Below, piece after piece: positions 8,568-17,577 of a stretch of 32,031 nucleotides of DNA (the stretch's first letter is position 1; each line of letters begins with the position of its first letter). Under the pieces are notes generated by a model. It had not been told where the DNA came from. It worked only from the letters and a program-made list of their open reading frames with translations, and made no database searches. This DNA comes from Kistimonas sp. bin40 (GTDB taxonomy: Bacteria; Pseudomonadota; Gammaproteobacteria; Pseudomonadales; Endozoicomonadaceae). Where the stretch lies: NCBI GenBank assembly GCA_002238585.1, contig MPMQ01000038.1, forward strand, positions 1 to 32,031, given 5' to 3'. Position numbers and translations under genes: made by a program.

Positions 8568-8776
8568 GCGTGCAGTATGCTGCCTTGCAGGTCTTGAGGT
8601 CCAGAGCAGGTTTGTCACGTTTTGTACGCAGCAGTGAGAGCCTGGCGCCTGACCGGGATGCATCGGGAGGGCGGCTTCTGGCGAAAAACGCCTGTGCGAC
8701 ACAAGGGGAAGCTGATTTTTCCCACCGGTTTCGCTATGCTGCGCAGCCTGTTTTTCTTCAAGGTGGACGATCCGGT

Positions 8777-9820
8777 ATGCGTGTCAGTGATTTTCATTAT
8801 GAATTGCCTGACATGCTGATTGCCCGTTACCCAAAGCCAGAGCGGAGTAGCAGCCGTCTGATGGTGCTGGATGCGGCGGGCCAGCTTGTCCACCGTCACT
8901 TCAAGGATATAGTCGACTGCCTGAATCCGGGGGACTTGCTGGTATTCAATGATACCCGTGTGATTCCGGCCCGCTTGCACGGACAAAAAGAGAGCGGTGG
9001 CAAGGTGGAAGTTCTCGTTGAGCGTATCCTTGATTCCCGTCGGGTACTGGCCCATATTCGCGCCAGCAAATCCCCACAGCCAGGTAGTCGGTTGCGACTG
9101 GAAGAACAGCTGGAAGCTCAAGTGGTGGAACGGCGGGATGCACTTTTTGTGCTTGAGTTTCCGGCACAAGGCGCCCAGGCCCATCAGACAGTCCCGGATC
9201 TGCTGGATGCCCACGGTCATATGCCACTTCCTCCTTACATGGGGCGCTGTGATGAGCTGAGTGACAGGGAGCGCTACCAGACTGTCTTTGGCCACAAAAA
9301 AGGGGCGGTTGCCGCACCCACAGCCGGGTTGCATTTCGATGAACCCCTGCTTCAGGCGCTGGAACACAGGGGCGTGGAAACAGCCTTTGTCACTCTCCAT
9401 GTGGGTGCAGGGACTTTCCAGCCGGTCAGGGTCGAGCAGGTGGAAGAGCACCGGATGCATACCGAAGCGGTTGAGGTGTCCGCCGATGCGGTGGCCGCCG
9501 TGGAGCGGACCCGTGCACGCGGCGGTCGGGTGGTGGCTGTGGGAACCACATCACTGCGTTGCCTTGAGGCCGCTGCCGGAGCGGGCCCTCTGGCGCCCTT
9601 TACCGGAGAGACAGATATTTTTATTTATCCGGGCTACCGCTGGCGGGTTGTTGATCGGCTTGTCACCAATTTTCATCTGCCGGGCTCGACATTGCTGATG
9701 CTGGTATCTGCCTTTGCCGGCTGTGAGGAAATCCGGCATGCCTACCAGCAAGCGATTGAACATCAATACCGTTTTTTCAGTTACGGTGACGCCATGTTGT
9801 TGAGCCGGAAGAGTTGTTGA
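8777..9820 (+). CDS. queA: S-adenosylmethionine:tRNA ribosyltransferase-isomerase QueA
   Basis: A 347-residue enzyme that transfers and isomerises the ribosyl part of SAM onto preQ1-tRNA to make epoxyqueuosine, acting after Tgt. Family blocks are present in order: [55 protein letters not shown] and [18 protein letters not shown]. The ATG at 8777 follows AAGGTGG; the longer frame from 8543 runs across the divergent promoter region and is rejected. It starts the queA-tgt-yajC-secDF cluster common in gammaproteobacteria. The last codons and the stop lie inside a 17-bp tandem repeat, so the final residues are probably not conserved. Confidence 0.96.
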   Translation: MRVSDFHYELPDMLIARYPKPERSSSRLMVLDAAGQLVHRHFKDIVDCLNPGDLLVFNDTRVIPARLHGQKESGGKVEVLVERILDSRRVLAHIRASKSPQPGSRLRLEEQLEAQVVERRDALFVLEFPAQGAQAHQTVPDLLDAHGHMPLPPYMGRCDELSDRERYQTVFGHKKGAVAAPTAGLHFDEPLLQALEHRGVETAFVTLHVGAGTFQPVRVEQVEEHRMHTEAVEVSADAVAAVERTRARGGRVVAVGTTSLRCLEAAAGAGPLAPFTGETDIFIYPGYRWRVVDRLVTNFHLPGSTLLMLVSAFAGCEEIRHAYQQAIEHQYRFFSYGDAMLLSRKSC

Positions 9821-9847
9821 GCCGGAAGAGTTGTTGAGCCGGAAAGA
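9797..9847. repeat. 17-bp tandem repeat across the queA stop
   Basis: Three copies of ttgttgagccggaagag, the last differing only at its final bases. The first copy and part of the second are coding; the TGA at 9818-9820 lies in the second copy. Because 17 is not a multiple of three, copy changes inside the coding part would alter the C-terminal tail. Confidence 0.93.
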
Positions 9848-9938
9848 CCAGCAGGTAGTTCATGCCTGGCGTCCCTGGCAGGAGCGGACGATGAAGACAG
9901 GGGCCTGCGAACGTGCGGGGAGCTTGTTCAACGAATGA

Positions 9939-11183
<1,245 letters not shown>

Positions 11184-11195
11184 AGGGATGAAATC

Positions 11196-11528
11196 ATGAG
11201 TTTTATTGACCAAGCTCTGGCAGCGCCAGGTGCGGCGGCACCGGGTCCCGGGATTACCGGACAGTTGTTGATGCTGGGTGGTTTCCTGTTGATTTTCTGG
11301 CTGCTGATCTGGCGGCCACAGCACAAGCGTTCCAGAGAGCACAAGCAGCTGCTGGCCAATCTTGCCAAAGGCGATGAGGTTGTGACCAGCGGTGGGGTTA
11401 TCGGAAAGGTCATTGTTGTCACAGATGACTTTCTGACTTTAAATGTCGGCTCGAATGTTGAGCTGCGTTTTCAGAAGAGTGCTGTCGCAGCGGCCCTTCC
11501 CAAAGGCACCATGAAAACGATCCAGTAA
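11196..11528 (+). CDS. yajC: Preprotein translocase subunit YajC
   Basis: A 110-residue membrane protein of the SecDF-YajC complex, which aids SecYEG-dependent export and membrane insertion. It has one transmembrane segment (about 22-40, ending LLIWRPQHKRSREH) and the cytosolic domain with GDEVVTSGGVIGKV and FQKSAVAAALPKGT. An Ala/Pro/Gly-rich linker precedes the membrane segment, as in most YajC. It lies 12 bp after tgt, so probably co-transcribed with it. Confidence 0.95.
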   Translation: MSFIDQALAAPGAAAPGPGITGQLLMLGGFLLIFWLLIWRPQHKRSREHKQLLANLAKGDEVVTSGGVIGKVIVVTDDFLTLNVGSNVELRFQKSAVAAALPKGTMKTIQ

Positions 11529-11976
11529 GTGGTTGTCCGGCTGTGGCTCTGGCGGCGCGGCTCACCGGAAGGGATGTTCAAGTTGTCCTGTATTTTACCG
11601 CAAGCTGTCCGCAATCCGTAACGAAGGATGCGATGAGGAAAACAGCAGCCGGCGACCGAAGACGCGACTTGCGAAGACGCGATTGCATCAGGCGGGCCGG
11701 AGGATTGGCTGGCAGATGAAACTCTGTTTCCGGCTCTGTTTCGACCTTCGCAGCTGGCCTGTCTCTCTTGCGGGAACTCTCTGTTCTACCTTTTGTGCCT
11801 GGTAGCGGTCGGGGAGATCGCGTAGTGAAACAAAACCCCTGACGTCGGATGTGGAAAGCGACCTGCTTTCCTGACAGTGCCGCAGCTCTCGCGATCAACT
11901 CCTCGCGATCAACGATGGCTTGTCGCCAAGCGACGACCGGCCCTATACAACTGGAAACAAGGAACTGGGGAGCTCC
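11529..11976. other. 448-bp spacer between yajC and secD
   Basis: No recognisable gene; a 90-residue frame (11533-11805) has no family character. The spacer holds duplicated short words (gaagacgcga twice near 11660-11690; ctcgcgatcaac twice near 11890-11915) and a perfect 7-bp hairpin, ggaaagc/gctttcc, at 11853-11871 with a 5-base loop and no T-run. yajC and secD are normally close together, so this spacer is unusual. Confidence 0.5.
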
Positions 11977-13851
11977 ATGAACCAATACCCCCTGTGGAAA
12001 TACCTGACAATTTTTCTGCTGGCAGGCTTGGGCATCTTTTACGCGCTGCCTAATCTGTATCCGGCGGATCCTGCGATCCAGGTCTCTGGAGTGAGTACAG
12101 AGAATCGGTTGGCTGCGGGACAACTCAAGAAGGCTGTGGCTGCTTTGAAGAATGCGGGCATTGCGGTACGCAAAGCCGAACCCGCAGACGCACAGCGCTC
12201 TCTCCTTATACGGCTGGTAAATCAGGAGGACCAGCTGGCAGCCAAGGAGATTGTGGCCAGACAGCTGGGTCCGGACTATGTCGTGGCGCTTAATCTGGCT
12301 GCCACCACGCCTGCCTGGCAGGTAGCTCTGGGGGGAGCTCCCATGAAGCTGGGGCTGGATTTGTCTGGCGGCGTGCACTTCCTGCTGGAAGTGGATACCA
12401 GCAAGGCGCTGGCGACCCGGGCAGATATGTATCTGGGCGAAATGCGAGCCCTGCTGCGCAAGGAACGCATCCGTTACCGTACGCAGCCCGTTCAGCAGGG
12501 GCGTGTCCGGGAGCTGGGTTTCGCGACTGAGGTGGCCCGTGATAAAGCCCAGAGTCTGGTCAGCAAGGAGTTTGGATACCTGAAGCTGGAAAAGCGTGTC
12601 CAGGGTGATCAGTATCTGCTCAGTTTCCGCCTTGACGAACAGCAGGTGCGGGAGCTGGAGGATTATGCCATCAAGCAGAATCTTACGACGATTCGCAATC
12701 GTGTGAATGAGCTGGGGGTATCAGAACCCTTGGTCCAGCGTCAGGGACGCAAGCATATCGTTGTTGAGCTGCCTGGTGTCCAGGATACAGCAGAAGCCAA
12801 GCGGATTCTGGGAAAAACGGCCAATCTGGAGTTTCGTCTGGCGGCGGATACCAATGCCGCCGAAGGGACCTATGATACTTTCCGGTTCCGCTCGGGAGCG
12901 GAGCGGGTGGCCAGGCTGGAAAGAGACATCATCATGACCGGTGACCAGGTGGCCAATGCCCGAGCCAGTGTTGACCTGCAAACCAACAGCCCCGAAGTCA
13001 ATATTACTCTGGACAGCCGGGGTGGAGACCTGATGACGCGCTCAACCCGGTCCCGTATAGGCAAGGGAATGGCCGTCTTGTTCATCGAGCAGAAATTTGT
13101 GGGTAACCGCACGCAGCGGCAGAAGGTTGACGGCGAATGGACCGAGAAGCTGGTGCCGACCTACCGTGAGGACAAGCGCATTATCAGTCTGGCGACTATC
13201 CAGGCTGTGCTGGGTAGCCAGTTTCGTATTACAGGGTTGGAGTCGCGTGCGGAGGCCTCGGAGTTGGCGCTGTTGTTGCGCGCGGGAGCACTGGCCGCTC
13301 CCATGCATTTTGTGGAAGAGCGTACGCTGGGGCCCAGCCTTGGTAAGGAAAATATCCGGATGGGAATCACCTCGACCCTGGTAGGTCTTGGTGCGGTGGT
13401 CCTGTTCATGCTGGTTGTCTACCGCTTTTTTGGTGTGATTGCCAACCTGGCGCTGGCTCTTAATCTGGTGCTTCTTGTGGGCATCATGTCCCTTCTGGGA
13501 GCGACGCTGACACTGCCGGGCATCGCCGGTATAGTGCTGACCCTGGGGATGGCCGTGGACGCCAATGTTTTGATCTTCTCCCGTATCCGGGAGGAAGTCC
13601 GACGCGGTATTAAACCTCACAAAGCCATAGATGAAGGCTTTCAGCGTGCGTTCGTCTCGATCTTTGACGCCAATATCACCACCCTGATTGTCGGGGTTAT
13701 TCTGTATGCCATAGGTACGGGACCCGTGCGCGGCTTTGCTGTGACCTTGTCCCTTGGCATTCTCACTTCCATGTTTACAGCGATTCTTTTCAGTCGCGCC
13801 ATGGTGAACCTGATATACGGTCGTCGCCGCATAACAGCGCTGTCGATATAG
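11977..13851 (+). CDS. secD: Protein translocase subunit SecD
   Basis: A 624-residue inner-membrane subunit that with SecF uses the proton gradient to pull exported proteins on the periplasmic side. An N-terminal membrane segment (about 8-24) precedes the large periplasmic P1 region, which has MKLGLDLSGGVHFLLEVD near 123-140. The C-terminal half holds five membrane segments, with the RND-type proton-path motif GMAVDANVLIFSRIREE. Length and order match E. coli SecD (615). The ATG at 11977 is chosen because GGGGAG lies five bases upstream; the frame from 11920 adds 19 unlikely residues. secF follows after 48 bp. Confidence 0.96.
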   Translation: MNQYPLWKYLTIFLLAGLGIFYALPNLYPADPAIQVSGVSTENRLAAGQLKKAVAALKNAGIAVRKAEPADAQRSLLIRLVNQEDQLAAKEIVARQLGPDYVVALNLAATTPAWQVALGGAPMKLGLDLSGGVHFLLEVDTSKALATRADMYLGEMRALLRKERIRYRTQPVQQGRVRELGFATEVARDKAQSLVSKEFGYLKLEKRVQGDQYLLSFRLDEQQVRELEDYAIKQNLTTIRNRVNELGVSEPLVQRQGRKHIVVELPGVQDTAEAKRILGKTANLEFRLAADTNAAEGTYDTFRFRSGAERVARLERDIIMTGDQVANARASVDLQTNSPEVNITLDSRGGDLMTRSTRSRIGKGMAVLFIEQKFVGNRTQRQKVDGEWTEKLVPTYREDKRIISLATIQAVLGSQFRITGLESRAEASELALLLRAGALAAPMHFVEERTLGPSLGKENIRMGITSTLVGLGAVVLFMLVVYRFFGVIANLALALNLVLLVGIMSLLGATLTLPGIAGIVLTLGMAVDANVLIFSRIREEVRRGIKPHKAIDEGFQRAFVSIFDANITTLIVGVILYAIGTGPVRGFAVTLSLGILTSMFTAILFSRAMVNLIYGRRRITALSI

Positions 13852-13899
13852 GGTTGGTGATTGATTTGACGCCCTCTCAGGCGTAAGGAGATGTGAGCC

Positions 13900-14895
13900 A
13901 TGGCCTATGCCAGCTCCGGAAAAGCAAGCCCTGTCACAACGGCATCGGGGCAGGGTGCAGGAGGTTCAGCACCGGGTTCGGTTCGGGTGATCGATTTCAT
14001 GCGGTGGCGGGTTGTTGCGGTCTGCACATCGCTCATTCTGGTTTTGGGTTCTGTTGTATCCCTGGGTATAAACGGCTTGAATCTGGGGCTGGATTTCACC
14101 GGCGGCACCCTGGTTGAGCTTTCCTACGACAAGCCTGTTGATATTGCGGGTCTGCGTACGCAACTGGAGGAGCAGGGCTATGCCGATGTGATGGTCCAGG
14201 AGTTTGGTTCGACCCGTGATGTTCTGATCCGCGTTCCAGGCGGCAGCAGCGGCATGAATCCAGGCGATAAAATCAGTCAGCTGTTGACCGACAGCTATGC
14301 TGGCACCCTGACCGTCAATCGCATTGAGTTTATAGGCCCCCAGGTGGGTGAGCAGTTGCGGGATCAGGGAGGGCTGGGGATGCTTCTGGCCCTGGTTCTG
14401 GTGATGCTCTACATTGCTTTTCGCTTCCAGTTCAAGTTTTCACTGGGTGCGGTGGTTGCGCTCACACACGACAGCATTGTTGTCCTTGGTTTTTTCTCCT
14501 TGTTTCGTTTGACATTCGATTTGACCGTGCTGGCCGCCTTGCTGGCTGTGATTGGTTACTCGTTGAATGACACGATCATTGTGTACGACAGGGTTCGCGA
14601 GAATTTCCGCAAACTGCGTCGCAGTAGTCTGGAAGAAATCATTGATGTTTCCCTGAGCCAGACGCTGGGGCGCACCCTGGCGACATCCGGTACCACCATG
14701 ATGGTTTTGCTGGCGCTTTACTTTTTGGGAGGCGATGCCATTAAAGGATTTTCGCTGGCCCTGCTTGTTGGTGTGGGCATAGGAACCTATTCGTCGATCT
14801 ATATTGCATCAGCCATGCTTGTTCATGCCAAGCTGAGGCGGGAAGATCTTATTCCGCCCGATGCTGCCAACTCGGCTGCCGATGACAAGAACTGA
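13900..14895 (+). CDS. secF: Protein translocase subunit SecF
   Basis: A 331-residue partner of SecD. An N-terminal membrane segment at about 37-58 is followed by LNLGLDFTGGTLVEL (60-74), the short periplasmic domain, and five more membrane segments containing GYSLNDTIIVYDRVRENFR, the SecF counterpart of the proton-path motif. The first ~30 residues are a Ser/Gly/Ala-rich extension before the FMRWR motif, a little longer than in E. coli (323). AAGGAG lies upstream of the ATG. It is the last gene of the queA-secF cluster. Confidence 0.96.
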   Translation: MAYASSGKASPVTTASGQGAGGSAPGSVRVIDFMRWRVVAVCTSLILVLGSVVSLGINGLNLGLDFTGGTLVELSYDKPVDIAGLRTQLEEQGYADVMVQEFGSTRDVLIRVPGGSSGMNPGDKISQLLTDSYAGTLTVNRIEFIGPQVGEQLRDQGGLGMLLALVLVMLYIAFRFQFKFSLGAVVALTHDSIVVLGFFSLFRLTFDLTVLAALLAVIGYSLNDTIIVYDRVRENFRKLRRSSLEEIIDVSLSQTLGRTLATSGTTMMVLLALYFLGGDAIKGFSLALLVGVGIGTYSSIYIASAMLVHAKLRREDLIPPDAANSAADDKN

Positions 14896-14915
14896 TACCA
14901 GGCAGGGATGCAAGT

Positions 14916-14929
14916 CGGGCTTCGGCCCG
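14916..14929. terminator. UUCG hairpin after secF
   Basis: cgggc-ttcg-gcccg, a stable tetraloop hairpin 21 bases past the secF stop, inside a weaker outer pairing (gcagg/cctgc). No U-tract follows, so intrinsic termination is not certain; it may stabilise the 3' end of the mRNA. Confidence 0.4.
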
Positions 14930-15106
14930 TCCGCCTGCTGTGCCACAGAGAGTCGACTTGAGCGTTTTCGGTGTTGTGCGACTGGCCTGTTGCCGGGATT
15001 CGGGGTGCGACTGGTGGGGATGCTGATGGCAGCCAGAGACAACAGCTCTCCAGGATGTGCTTCAGCGTAGGCACGGCAGGCCGGTTTGTGCTGCACAGCA
15101 GAGACC

Positions 15107-15565
15107 AGCCCGCCGGGGGCTGGCCGTTCTCGTGCTAAAGGGCATTCATGGCAAGCTGGCGGCTCTCGTGCTCAAATGCATTCTTGATCACCTGATCACC
15201 TGATCACCTGATCACCTCTGGCTCGCCGGAGGTTGGCGGCTCTCGCGCTGAATGGCACTCATGGCAATCTGCTAACCTCCGCCCAGCCCGAGGTTGGCCA
15301 CTCTCGTGCTCAAATGCATTCTTGGCCACTTGGCCACCCCCGGCTCGCCGGAGGCTCTCGCGCTTCGCTTAACAGCACTCATGGCAGTCTGGTCCCCCCC
15401 CGGCTCACCGGGGGCTGGCAGCTCTTGTGTTCAACGGCATTCATGGTGGCTCTCGCGCTCAATGGCATTTATGGCAATCTGGTAGTCCCGCCCTGCCCAG
15501 GGCTGGCAACGCGTGTGCCCATTGGCATTCATGGCAATCGGATCCTCTCCGCCCGGGGCTGGCCG
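15107..15565. repeat. Array of about eight degenerate ~60-bp repeats
   Basis: Eight units align on ggctctcgtgctcaatggcattcatggcaatctgg followed by a GC-rich hairpin such as cccccgg-ctca-ccggggg (15397-15414) and ggctgg. Spacing varies from about 30 to 75 bp and copies differ by many substitutions, so the array is old or fast-evolving. It fills the space between the ends of convergent secF and pyrE, so both transcripts run towards it. A 132-residue frame crosses it (15233-15631) but is not credible as protein. It is not CRISPR: units directly adjoin and there are no uniform spacers. Confidence 0.8.
15185..15216. repeat. TGATCACC x4
   Basis: Four exact 8-bp copies inside the second ~60-bp unit, giving four GATC sites exactly 8 bp apart. 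It looks like a slippage expansion replacing part of the unit. Confidence 0.95.
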
Positions 15566-15615
15566 GGAATCGTACCTGCCGATACACCAACCGGGCCGCA
15601 TGCGCCGCCAGAATA

Positions 15616-16263
15616 TCAAGCGCAGCCGTAGCCCTGAATGTAATCCGTCATGGCAGCACTGTGTTGTGCCAGTTGGCGGTTGTCCTGAACAAATGCCAGC
15701 AACTGGGTCAGATTGGCGATGCTGATGATCGACATGTTTTCATGGTCGTCTTGCAGCTGCTGCGCTGCTGATTGCTGTCCCTCGCCGCGTTCCTGCCGGT
15801 CCAGGCACACCAGTGTGCACACAGGCAGCGCCTGGGCCTGGCGTATGCGTACAGCGGATGCGCGCGCTGATGTTCCGGCGGTGATGACATCGTCCACGAT
15901 GGTAACGCGCCCGGCGAGCGGGGCTCCCACCAGGTCACCCATTTCACCGTGTGCTTTGGCCTCCTTGCGATTGAAGCACCAGCAATAATCCTGATGATGA
16001 TTGCGGCTCAGCGCGATGGCGGTTGCGGTGACCAAAGGGATGCCTTTGTAGGCCGGGCCAAACAGCATGTCACAGACGATACCTGACTCCACCATGGCGC
16101 GGGCAAGAAACTCTCCCACTGAAGCCAGAGCCTGGCCGCTGCAGAAGTGCCCGATATTAAAAAAAAAGGGCGAGCTTCTGCCGGACTTCAAAGTGAAATT
16201 GCCAAACTGAAGAATGTTCTGCTCGACAGAAAAACGCAGAAAGTCATACTGAAAATCGTTCAT
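15616..16263 (-). CDS. pyrE: Orotate phosphoribosyltransferase
   Basis: A 215-residue enzyme that joins orotate to PRPP to give orotidine 5'-phosphate in pyrimidine synthesis. It matches E. coli PyrE (213): the N-terminus NILQFGNFTLKSGRSSPFFF, GPAYKGIPLV, the flexible loop NRKEAKAHGE, and the PRPP-binding motif VTIVDDVITAGTS at 119-131. The ATG at 16263 gives correct length although no good Shine-Dalgarno is visible. Nine consecutive T (coding strand) encode Phe33-Phe35 and the start of the next codon. In relatives pyrE lies downstream of coaBC-dut; here it is nearby but upstream and inverted. Confidence 0.95.
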   Translation of the reverse strand: MNDFQYDFLRFSVEQNILQFGNFTLKSGRSSPFFFNIGHFCSGQALASVGEFLARAMVESGIVCDMLFGPAYKGIPLVTATAIALSRNHHQDYCWCFNRKEAKAHGEMGDLVGAPLAGRVTIVDDVITAGTSARASAVRIRQAQALPVCTLVCLDRQERGEGQQSAAQQLQDDHENMSIISIANLTQLLAFVQDNRQLAQHSAAMTDYIQGYGCA

Positions 16264-16797
16264 CGGGGGACAAGGCCAGCATCAGTATAGAGAGAGGGCA
16301 TCCTATGCTGATGCGCTGACTTTTGGCAAGACGCTGCGCACAATCTACCGGCCGAATGCCAGGGTTCAGAGCGTTCTGGCTGTTCGCGAGATTCCGCATG
16401 CAGCGCACACGGGGAAGCCGGCAACAGCTGTTGCCTGGATCCGGCGTGCACCAGCGTGTGCTGCTCTGCTCGTCCGGGACCGCTTTTCCTGCTCCCGCAG
16501 AACCAGACGCCATAACTCAGCTGCGCCCTGTTTTGGCTGTTCGCAGGACCCCGCGCGTAGTCGACACGGGGAAGTCGGCAACACCTGTTGTCTGGATCTG
16601 GCGTCTGCCAAGGCGACCGCTCCGCTCGTGCAGAGCCGTCCTGCCTGTTCGCGAATAACCAGACGTACAGTCCTGATTGCAATGTTCGCAGTCCTGATGA
16701 CCGCCCACACGGGGTCGCATCCGCTTCCCGCTCGCTCGCGCCTTCAAGGGGGCACTGCGACAAGTCCTGCGTGCCCACAATTTCCTGCCATACTGGT
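16264..16797. repeat. Two and a half ~157-bp direct repeats upstream of pyrE
   Basis: Copy A begins at 16375 and copy B at 16532, sharing ggctgttcgc, acacggggaag.cggcaaca and the following 80 bases with many substitutions. A partial third copy (about 16684-16730) keeps ttcgcag and acacgggg. Copy A holds a perfect 16-bp palindrome (ggcaacag/ctgttgcc, 16420-16435), which is imperfect in copy B. Frames on the minus strand read the copies in different registers, so the repeat is not protein-coding. The region lies between the starts of pyrE and the end of the outer-membrane gene. Confidence 0.75.
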
Positions 16798-17406
16798 TCA
16801 AAATCCCAGAGTAGCGTGCAGGCCGAGGCTGAAGCCTGAGGTATCCGGGACCGCCAGCATCAAAGCACCTTCGGACTCTGCCTGGTACTGGCGGTATCCA
16901 GCACGCAGTTCAATGCCCCATAGGGGTGCGAAAGAGAGGCCGACCTCCATGTGTTTGAAGCGGGCATGGTTGCCGCTTCCCTTTTCCAGCTGGGCATAGC
17001 TGCCCAGTCTGTCGGAAAACATGAAATAGACGTGTGCAAAAAGCAGCGGGAAAGTATCCTTGATGGACGACATGGAGTCGGGTAAATCCATGTTGATCTC
17101 CAGTCCCTTGGAGTGGCGCCGCAGGCCTCCTCCCAGTTGCACACCAAGGTGATCTGTTTCCAATAATTCGTAGTAGAGAAGCAGATCTGAGTTGGTGAAT
17201 TCCGAAGCCTGGCCGCTGAGCCATTGACGGCGCAGGCCCGCGTTGGGGATTAACGGAACGAAGTGCTCGAGACAGGCGTATATCTCGTGGAGAGATCTAT
17301 CGGAAACCCCAAACTGATACCCCGCCTTCACGGCCATGCCGCCAGCATGCGTTGTGGCCGACAGCAGAAGCGGGATGAGGAAAGCGGCCCAGCGCATTTT
17401 TCTCAT
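16798..17406 (-). CDS. Outer-membrane beta-barrel protein
   Basis: A 202-residue exported protein. It starts with a signal peptide (MRKMRWAAFLIPLLLSATTHA, likely cut after residue 21), has alternating aromatic and hydrophobic strands, and ends in a phenylalanine after GLHATLGF, the usual C-terminal sorting signal for Bam-inserted barrels. The middle part (DLLLYYELLETDHLGVQLG, NMDLPDSM, PLLFAHVYF) and the end (GIELRAGYRQYQ) resemble the TIGR04219 family of small outer-membrane barrels, which I recall but cannot check here. The start at 17406 is preferred over 17433 because GGAG lies before it and the signal peptide then begins at Met1. It is divergent from coaBC. Confidence 0.75.
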   Translation of the reverse strand: MRKMRWAAFLIPLLLSATTHAGGMAVKAGYQFGVSDRSLHEIYACLEHFVPLIPNAGLRRQWLSGQASEFTNSDLLLYYELLETDHLGVQLGGGLRRHSKGLEINMDLPDSMSSIKDTFPLLFAHVYFMFSDRLGSYAQLEKGSGNHARFKHMEVGLSFAPLWGIELRAGYRQYQAESEGALMLAVPDTSGFSLGLHATLGF

Positions 17407-17577
17407 ATGGGGTGACTCCAACGCATGGCACAATCACAGCGCGATCCCAATGCAATATAGGCAAAAGATGTAAAGGCTGCCTTCTCAGCCAAAAAAAAGT
17501 TGTACAGGGCTACCCTGGTGTGGCCATTCGAAACATAATGCAGTCCTTTTCAAGAAAAGTAAGGCTCGGTGTGTGCC

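Noticed and set aside
15107-15565. CRISPR array
   Set aside because: Repeats are degenerate, directly adjoining and variable in length, with no unique uniform spacers and no cas genes nearby.
15233-15631. 132-residue frame in the ~60-bp repeat array
   Set aside because: Open only because the array has few stops. No RBS, no family, and the unit length is not a constant multiple of three.
16260-16778. 172-residue minus-strand frame upstream of pyrE
   Set aside because: The ~157-bp repeats appear in different frames in overlapping ORFs, so the conserved object is DNA, not protein.
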